A stretch of DNA of 11,695 nucleotides from Gemmatimonadota bacterium. Its GTDB lineage: Bacteria; GCA-2686955. Shown here piece after piece: positions 7,831 through 11,695 of the stretch. The position numbers and the translations under genes were made by a program. The notes under the pieces are model-generated. The model worked only from the letters and a program-made list of their open reading frames with translations, searched no databases and was not told the origin of the DNA. Positions within the stretch are counted from its first letter, which is position 1. The number at the start of each line of letters is the position of its first letter. The stretch lies in contig NYZA01000255.1 of the NCBI GenBank assembly GCA_002686955.1, positions 1-11,695 on the forward strand, written 5' to 3'.

Positions 7831-7893
7831 TTACCGTATCTTAGAGCTGAGAGCTGAGAGCTGAGAGCTGAGAGCTGAGAGCTGAGACGTCAT
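7831..7893 (-). CDS. Twenty-codon ORF through the heptamer tract (OFF-phase product of the secreted-protein gene, or leader peptide)
   Basis: From the ATG at 7891-7893 the present six-copy tract is read as MTSQLSALSSQLSALSSKIR and stops at TAA 7831-7833. A strong ribosome binding site precedes the ATG at the right distance, so this start is likely used. The stop is 25 bases before the GTG of the large secreted protein. The distance from ATG to GTG is 88 bases, so the two are out of frame by one base. Removing one 7-base unit leaves 81 bases and fuses them. I therefore read this as the truncated product of the OFF phase. A regulatory leader peptide that permits reinitiation at the GTG is the alternative. 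Confidence 0.5.
   Translation of the reverse strand: MTSQLSALSSQLSALSSKIR
7844..7885. repeat. Heptanucleotide tandem repeat, six perfect copies
   Basis: GAGCTGA on the plus strand (TCAGCTC on the coding minus strand) repeats six times without a mismatch: 7844-7850, 7851-7857, 7858-7864, 7865-7871, 7872-7878 and 7879-7885. The unit is not a multiple of three, so each gain or loss by slipped-strand mispairing shifts the reading frame between the ATG at 7893 and the signal peptide downstream. Copy numbers of 2, 5 or 8 join the frames. Other counts, including the six seen here, do not. Confidence 0.97.
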
Positions 7894-7899
7894 GACGTC
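7886..7899. other. 14-bp perfect palindrome covering the ATG start
   Basis: GACGTCATGACGTC is identical on both strands and holds the ATG (minus strand 7891-7893) at its centre. It lies directly between the ribosome binding site and the heptamer tract. It could be a binding site for a dimeric regulator or an RNA stem that hides the start codon. No function can be assigned from sequence alone. Confidence 0.6.
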
Positions 7900-7901
7900 C
7901 G

Positions 7902-7909
7902 CCTTCCTT
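7902..7909 (-). promoter_or_regulatory. Strong ribosome binding site for the ATG at 7893
   Basis: AAGGAAGG on the minus strand ends 8 bases before the ATG at 7891-7893, which is optimal spacing. This is the best Shine-Dalgarno match upstream of the minus-strand block and supports 7893 as the intended start of the secreted-protein gene. Confidence 0.7.
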
Positions 7910-8391
7910 ATGCTAGATGCTTCCTATTTTCAGCGATCTCCCTCGACTCTCGGTCCGACCCCTGAGCGGTGGCCCCTTGCCTGAACCAGTTGCCTCGTGG
8001 ATCGGATTTCGAGCGCTACTAGCGCCAGTGTAGCATCGATTGCGCTTCGCGTGCGGCTACCCATTTCCCGTGTCGCCCGGCGAGGTGGGGCGCGCGCGGC
8101 ACCGCGGCGCTCCGCCCGCAAAGAGGGCGTCGCGTTCGGGGATGCGGAGCCGGGGGGCGGGCCTGGCCACGAATGGCGGCGACCTGCAAACCAATGCTCG
8201 GTCATCCCCCTCGTCTTTCCCCTCTTCATCCCCCTCTCGTAGATCGTTGCCCCATATCGACCAGGCATGAAGATGCGGAATCTCTGGTGGGTGGAACTAC
8301 GAGGTGATAGCCTTCGCGATTCGTTGCCTTCCATCGAGGAAGACGCAGGCCACCATTTCCCACGACGAAGAGCTCTCTCTTCGATGGTCGC
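7910..8391. other. Divergent intergenic region, no supported gene
   Basis: About 480 bases separate the divergent minus and plus blocks, so promoters for both should lie here. No convincing -35/-10 pair stands out. A weak TAGCAT hexamer occurs on the minus strand (7910-7915), close to the ribosome binding site. The stretch 8085-8170 is extremely GC-rich, with an inverted repeat GCTCCGC (8109-8115) / GCGGAGC (8144-8150), and reads open in several frames because stops are rare there. I see no tRNA, no recognisable SAM or SAH riboswitch core ahead of metK, and no clear terminator. Open frames that cross into metK (for example minus 7930-8454 and plus 8267-8521) have low-complexity Arg/Pro/Ser translations and are not called. 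Confidence 0.6.
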
Positions 8392-8396
8392 GGAGG
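8392..8396 (+). promoter_or_regulatory. Ribosome binding site of metK
   Basis: GGAGG ten bases before the ATG at 8407. It supports that start, as does the usual N-terminus of the family ([13 protein letters not shown] within the first 20 residues). Confidence 0.65.
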
Positions 8397-8406
8397 ATCC
8401 CGACCC

Positions 8407-9561
8407 ATGCCTCGCCGGTACCTCTTCACATCCGAATCCGTCACCGAAGGCCACCCGGACAAGGTCGCCGACCAGATCTCAGATGGCGTGCTCGACGCCA
8501 TGCTCCAGCAGGATCCGCTGAGCCGCGTTGCCTGCGAAACACTGGTGACCACCGGCATGGTTCTGGTATCCGGCGAGATCACGACGCGGGCATATGTCGA
8601 CATCCCCGCCGTGGTTCGCGAGACGGTTCGGGAGATCGGCTATACCGATGCCGAGATGGGGTTCGACTTCAATACCTGTGCGGTGCTCGCCGCGATCGAC
8701 GAGCAGTCGCCCGATATCGCCATGGGCGTTGATCGAGAGGGAGCGGGGGACCAGGGGTTGATGTTCGGCTTCGCCACCCGTGAGACCGAGTCGCTCATGC
8801 CTCTGCCGATCGCTCTGGCCCACCGGCTGGGGCAGCGCCTTTCTCAGGTGCGGCGTGACGGGGTGCTGCCCTATCTGCGCCCCGACGGAAAGACACAGGT
8901 CACCGTGGAGTATGAAGGGCACACGCCCCGCCGCATCGACACGGTGGTGGTGTCCACACAACACTCCGACGACGTCTCGACTGAGCAGCTACGCCACGAC
9001 ATCATCGAGCATGTGATCAATCCGACCCTTCCAGGCGAGCTCTCCGAGCCGGGCCAGGTCATCATGCATATCAACCCGACGGGGCGCTTCGTGAAGGGGG
9101 GCCCACACGCCGATTGCGGTCTGACCGGTCGCAAGATCATCGTCGATACCTACGGCGGCTCGGGGCGTCACGGTGGAGGAGCCTTCTCCGGCAAGGATCC
9201 CACGAAGGTGGATCGCTCCGCCTCTTACGCCGCGCGGCACGTTGCGAAGAATTTGGTGGCGGCTGAGCTGGCCGAACGGGCCGAAGTGCAGCTCGCCTAT
9301 GCGATCGGTGTAGCGGAGCCGGTGTCGATCCGCGTCGATACGGCAGGCACGGGGCAGCTCGATGATTCGCAGCTCACCGGGCTGGTCAGGGAGTGTTTCG
9401 ACCTGACGCCCCAGGGGATCATCGCGAGACTCGATCTGCTCCGCCCGATCTACCAGCGCACCGCCGCGTACGGCCATTTCGGGCGCGACGGCTTCCCCTG
9501 GGAAGAGACCGAACGCAGCTCGGAAGCGCTGCGCACGGCCTCGGCCAAGCTCCGTTCCTGA
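8407..9561 (+). CDS. metK: S-adenosylmethionine synthetase (methionine adenosyltransferase)
   Basis: Cytosolic enzyme making S-adenosylmethionine from methionine and ATP with release of phosphate and pyrophosphate; normally a tetramer needing Mg2+ and K+. The 384 aa length is normal. Family signatures are intact: GHPDK (residues 15-19, ATP/methionine site), the hexapeptide-containing [10 protein letters not shown] (112-121), DTYGG (247-251) and the phosphate-binding loop [16 protein letters not shown] (256-271), plus the C-terminal [13 protein letters not shown]. All three MetK domains are complete and nothing suggests decay. It is the first gene of the plus block, five bases ahead of the SxtJ-like gene, so it is probably cotranscribed with the carbamoyltransferase module. 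That pairing is unusual for a housekeeping gene, which is more often found next to ahcY. No SAM-sensing riboswitch is recognised upstream. Confidence 0.98.
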   Translation: MPRRYLFTSESVTEGHPDKVADQISDGVLDAMLQQDPLSRVACETLVTTGMVLVSGEITTRAYVDIPAVVRETVREIGYTDAEMGFDFNTCAVLAAIDEQSPDIAMGVDREGAGDQGLMFGFATRETESLMPLPIALAHRLGQRLSQVRRDGVLPYLRPDGKTQVTVEYEGHTPRRIDTVVVSTQHSDDVSTEQLRHDIIEHVINPTLPGELSEPGQVIMHINPTGRFVKGGPHADCGLTGRKIIVDTYGGSGRHGGGAFSGKDPTKVDRSASYAARHVAKNLVAAELAERAEVQLAYAIGVAEPVSIRVDTAGTGQLDDSQLTGLVRECFDLTPQGIIARLDLLRPIYQRTAAYGHFGRDGFPWEETERSSEALRTASAKLRS

Positions 9562-9566
9562 GACCG

Positions 9567-9932
9567 ATGGAGGAGCTGCCGGCGGCGATCGCGGGGCATT
9601 TCGCTGAGCATCCCCTGCGGCTGATTCCGCTCGGAATCGCCGCTACGCTGATCTCGCTCTCTCTGACCAAGAAGTGGCAACCGCCGGCGCTCAGGCGAGT
9701 GACCGAGTCGATTCAGCACGTCGCGGAGAGGATCGTGCGCGCATTGGCGGCGGCGATCACGACCATCGCCTTGGCCTTGGGGTACGCCTCGGCGATGACC
9801 CCGGTCGCGCTCTATTGGAAGCTCACGAAGAAAGACCCACTTCGGCGGCTCGCTCCCCATGGCGGGACCTTGTGGATCTCGCACGAGAAGGGACCGATCG
9901 ATCCTTCATCTCGAGCAAGTAGGCAGTTCTGA
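9567..9932 (+). CDS. Small SxtJ-like membrane protein
   Basis: 121 aa. The ATG at 9567 lies five bases after the metK stop; the longer open frame from 9393 would overlap metK and is rejected. Two hydrophobic segments are visible: residues about 17-33 (LRLIPLGIAATLISLSL) and about 57-82 (VRALAAAITTIALALGYASAMTPVAL). These are followed by a conserved-looking cytoplasmic tail, LYWKLTKKDPLRRLAP and TLWI. The pattern of two membrane spans, then TP, then KDPLR, then a tryptophan-containing end, is that of the SxtJ family, whose members are regularly encoded beside NodU/CmcH carbamoyltransferases. Such a gene follows here after three bases. Its molecular role is not established; a membrane partner or anchor for the carbamoyltransferase is a reasonable inference. 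The ribosome binding site is weak, so translation may be coupled to metK. Confidence 0.75.
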   Translation: MEELPAAIAGHFAEHPLRLIPLGIAATLISLSLTKKWQPPALRRVTESIQHVAERIVRALAAAITTIALALGYASAMTPVALYWKLTKKDPLRRLAPHGGTLWISHEKGPIDPSSRASRQF

Positions 9933-9935
9933 GCC

Positions 9936-11672
9936 ATGTACATTCTCGGCATCTCCTGTTACTACCACGATGCCGCCGCGTGCCTGCTCCACAACGGACG
10001 GATCGTCGCCGCGGCTTCGGAGGAACGGTTTACGAGGAAGAAGGCCGACCCTTCGTTCCCGCGAAACGCGGCCAACTTCGTGCTCGAAGAGGCGGGAATC
10101 ACGGCGGAAGAGATCTCCGCCGTTGGTTTCTACGACAAGCCCTTTTTGAAGTTCGAGAGAATCCTCACGACGTATCTCGACACATTTCCGCGCGGCTTCG
10201 TTTCCTTCTGCAAGGCGATGCCGATCTGGCTCAAGCAGAAGCTCTGGATTCCGCAAGAGATTCGGCGTGAGCTCGGGTGGAAGAAGGACGTGCTCTTCGC
10301 CGAGCATCATATGAGCCACGCTTGCTCCTCTTTCCTCTGCTCCCCTTTCGACGAGGCGGCGGTCCTTACGGTCGATGGAGTCGGTGAATGGGCGACCGCG
10401 ACCTACGGTGTGGGCCGAGGTGGCGAGGTGGAGATACTCAAGCAGATACAGTTCCCTCACTCTCTGGGCTTGCTCTACTCGGCATTCACCTACTATCTCG
10501 GCTTCAAGGTGAATAGCGCCGAGTACAAGGTGATGGGTTTGGCGCCGTACGGCGAGCCGAAGTACGCCGATAAGATCCGCTCTCTGATCGATGTTCGTGA
10601 CGACGGTAGCTTCGCGCTCGATATGAGTTTCTTCGAATACGACTGGAACTTGCGGATGACGGGCCGGCACTTCGAAGAGCACTTTGGTTCGCCCAGGCGT
10701 AGGCCCGAATCGGAGCTTGAGCAGTTTCACAAGGACATCGCCGCGTCGCTGCAGGTGGTCACCGAAGAGGTGATGCTGAAAATATGTATGCACATGTACG
10801 AGGCGACGGGCCGCAAGAACCTATGTCTGGCCGGCGGTGTGGCGCTGAATTGTGTTGCGAATGGCAGGATCCTCAGGGAGACTCCTTTCGAAGAGATCTA
10901 CATCCAGCCGGCCGCTGGAGATGCCGGCGGTGCGATCGGTGTTGCGTACTATATTTGGAATACGCTGTTGAAGAAGGAGCGAGTCGCACCGGTGCGTGCG
11001 CCATATTTCGGACCGCAATACGGGGACGAGGCGATCCAGATGATGCTCGATGCCAAGGGGGCGGTGTATCGGAAGCTGGATCGGGACGAGCTGATCGAGA
11101 CGACCGCCGGCTGGATCGAAGGGGGGAAGGTCGTGGGCTGGTTCCAGGGGCGTATGGAGTTCGGTCCGAGAGCCCTGGGGAACCGTTCGATCCTGGGGGA
11201 CGCACGCGATCCGAAGATGCAAAGCACGATCAACCTCGCGATCAAATTCCGCGAGAGCTTTCGACCCTTCGCGCCATCGGTGCTGGAGGAGCGCTGCTCG
11301 GAGTGGTTCGAGCTCGAGACGCCGAGCCCTCATATGTTGCTCGTGGCGCAGGTGCGAGAGGATCGAAGAACGATTCCGGCCGTTACGCACGTGGACGGTT
11401 CGGCCAGGATCCAGACGGTCGCCCGGAGAGACAACGAGCTCTACTACGATCTGATCGCCGAGTTCGAGCGACGCACGGGGTGCCCCGTCATCATCAACAC
11501 GAGCTTCAATGTGCGCGGGGAGCCGATCGTGTGCACGCCCGATGACGCCTACCGCTGCTTCATGAGAACCCACATGGAGCGATTGTGCGTCGGCTCTTTC
11601 GTATTGGAGAAGGAATCGCAGCCGGAGTTCGAGGATGGGGCGAACTGGCGCGAGGAGTTCGAGCTGGACTGA
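9936..11672 (+). CDS. Carbamoyltransferase of the NodU/CmcH/TobZ family
   Basis: 578 aa, full length for the family. These enzymes use carbamoyl phosphate and ATP to form carbamoyl-adenylate and pass the carbamoyl group to a hydroxyl of a sugar or secondary metabolite. The N-terminal Kae1/ASKHA-type domain (about 1-350) shows LGISCYYHDAAACLL at the start, the metal-binding HxxxH in AEHHMSHA (His124 and His128), VDGVGEW (146-152), LAGGVALNCVANG (298-310) and PAAGDAGGAIGVA (325-337). The C-terminal domain has GWFQGRMEFGPRALGNRSIL (401-420), KFRESFRPFAPSVL and INTSFNVRGEPIVCTPDDA (520-538). All expected motifs are intact, so it is probably active. The acceptor is unknown. With an SxtJ-like membrane protein directly upstream (3-base gap), modification of a surface glycan or exported metabolite is plausible. 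It is the last gene of the block within the window; only 23 bases follow. Confidence 0.95.
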   Translation: MYILGISCYYHDAAACLLHNGRIVAAASEERFTRKKADPSFPRNAANFVLEEAGITAEEISAVGFYDKPFLKFERILTTYLDTFPRGFVSFCKAMPIWLKQKLWIPQEIRRELGWKKDVLFAEHHMSHACSSFLCSPFDEAAVLTVDGVGEWATATYGVGRGGEVEILKQIQFPHSLGLLYSAFTYYLGFKVNSAEYKVMGLAPYGEPKYADKIRSLIDVRDDGSFALDMSFFEYDWNLRMTGRHFEEHFGSPRRRPESELEQFHKDIAASLQVVTEEVMLKICMHMYEATGRKNLCLAGGVALNCVANGRILRETPFEEIYIQPAAGDAGGAIGVAYYIWNTLLKKERVAPVRAPYFGPQYGDEAIQMMLDAKGAVYRKLDRDELIETTAGWIEGGKVVGWFQGRMEFGPRALGNRSILGDARDPKMQSTINLAIKFRESFRPFAPSVLEERCSEWFELETPSPHMLLVAQVREDRRTIPAVTHVDGSARIQTVARRDNELYYDLIAEFERRTGCPVIINTSFNVRGEPIVCTPDDAYRCFMRTHMERLCVGSFVLEKESQPEFEDGANWREEFELD

Positions 11673-11695
11673 CGGTCCCTACAAGAGCTCCGAGA

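Noticed and set aside
7844-7885. Heptamer tract as a CRISPR array
   Set aside because: The units are 7 bases and directly abutting, with no spacers.
8272-8406. SAM- or SAH-sensing riboswitch upstream of metK
   Set aside because: I could not find the conserved core of SAM-I, SAM-II or SAH elements; a covariance-model search would be decisive.
7930-8454. 174-codon minus-strand open frame across the intergenic region into metK
   Set aside because: The translation is Arg/Pro/Ser-rich with no recognisable fold, it overlaps the start of metK, and the GC-rich block explains the lack of stops.
8267-8521. 84-codon plus-strand open frame starting MKMRNLWWVEL
   Set aside because: It overlaps the metK start in another frame, and its second half is out-of-frame metK sequence.

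Overview
GC-rich chromosomal window from an unidentified, probably uncultured Gram-negative bacterium. Two divergent gene blocks meet at an intergenic region of about 500 bases (roughly 7894-8406). Nothing in the window fixes the phylum. Sec-type signal peptides, large secreted proteins and LVIVD-type propellers would fit a lineage such as Candidatus Eisenbacteria, the FCB group or a deltaproteobacterial relative, but this is a weak inference.

Minus-strand block (7893 down to 1). The first gene encodes a large secreted protein: a jelly-roll-like N-terminal domain, a TIM-barrel glycoside-hydrolase-like centre and a DNRLRE/CBM96-like C-terminal domain. Its stop overlaps the ribosome binding site of the first of two tandem paralogous secreted beta-propeller proteins (4659-2671 and 2484-478; 662 and 668 aa). 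Both propellers carry LVIVD-like repeats and a shared ECCW tail at the extreme C-terminus. Between them lies a C-terminal remnant of a MazF/PemK toxin. After the second propeller a third copy begins with the same signal peptide, but propeller similarity stops after about 22 codons. A different frame then encodes what looks like the end of a histidine kinase ATPase domain and a degenerate receiver domain, running off the left edge. The array has evidently been rearranged.

The most interesting point is the 5' end of the minus block. A good Shine-Dalgarno sequence and ATG (7893) are followed by six perfect copies of a 7-base repeat (TCAGCTC on the coding strand) and then by the signal peptide of the large secreted protein. 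With six copies the ATG frame ends at a stop after 20 codons. With five copies (or two or eight) it reads into a complete signal peptide and the whole protein. This is the arrangement expected of a phase-variable surface or secreted gene, shown here in the OFF state.

Plus-strand block (8407-11672). metK (S-adenosylmethionine synthetase), a small two-helix SxtJ-like membrane protein and a NodU/CmcH/TobZ-family carbamoyltransferase follow one another with gaps of 5 and 3 bases, so they are probably one operon. The last two are a known pairing and probably carbamoylate a secondary metabolite or surface glycan.
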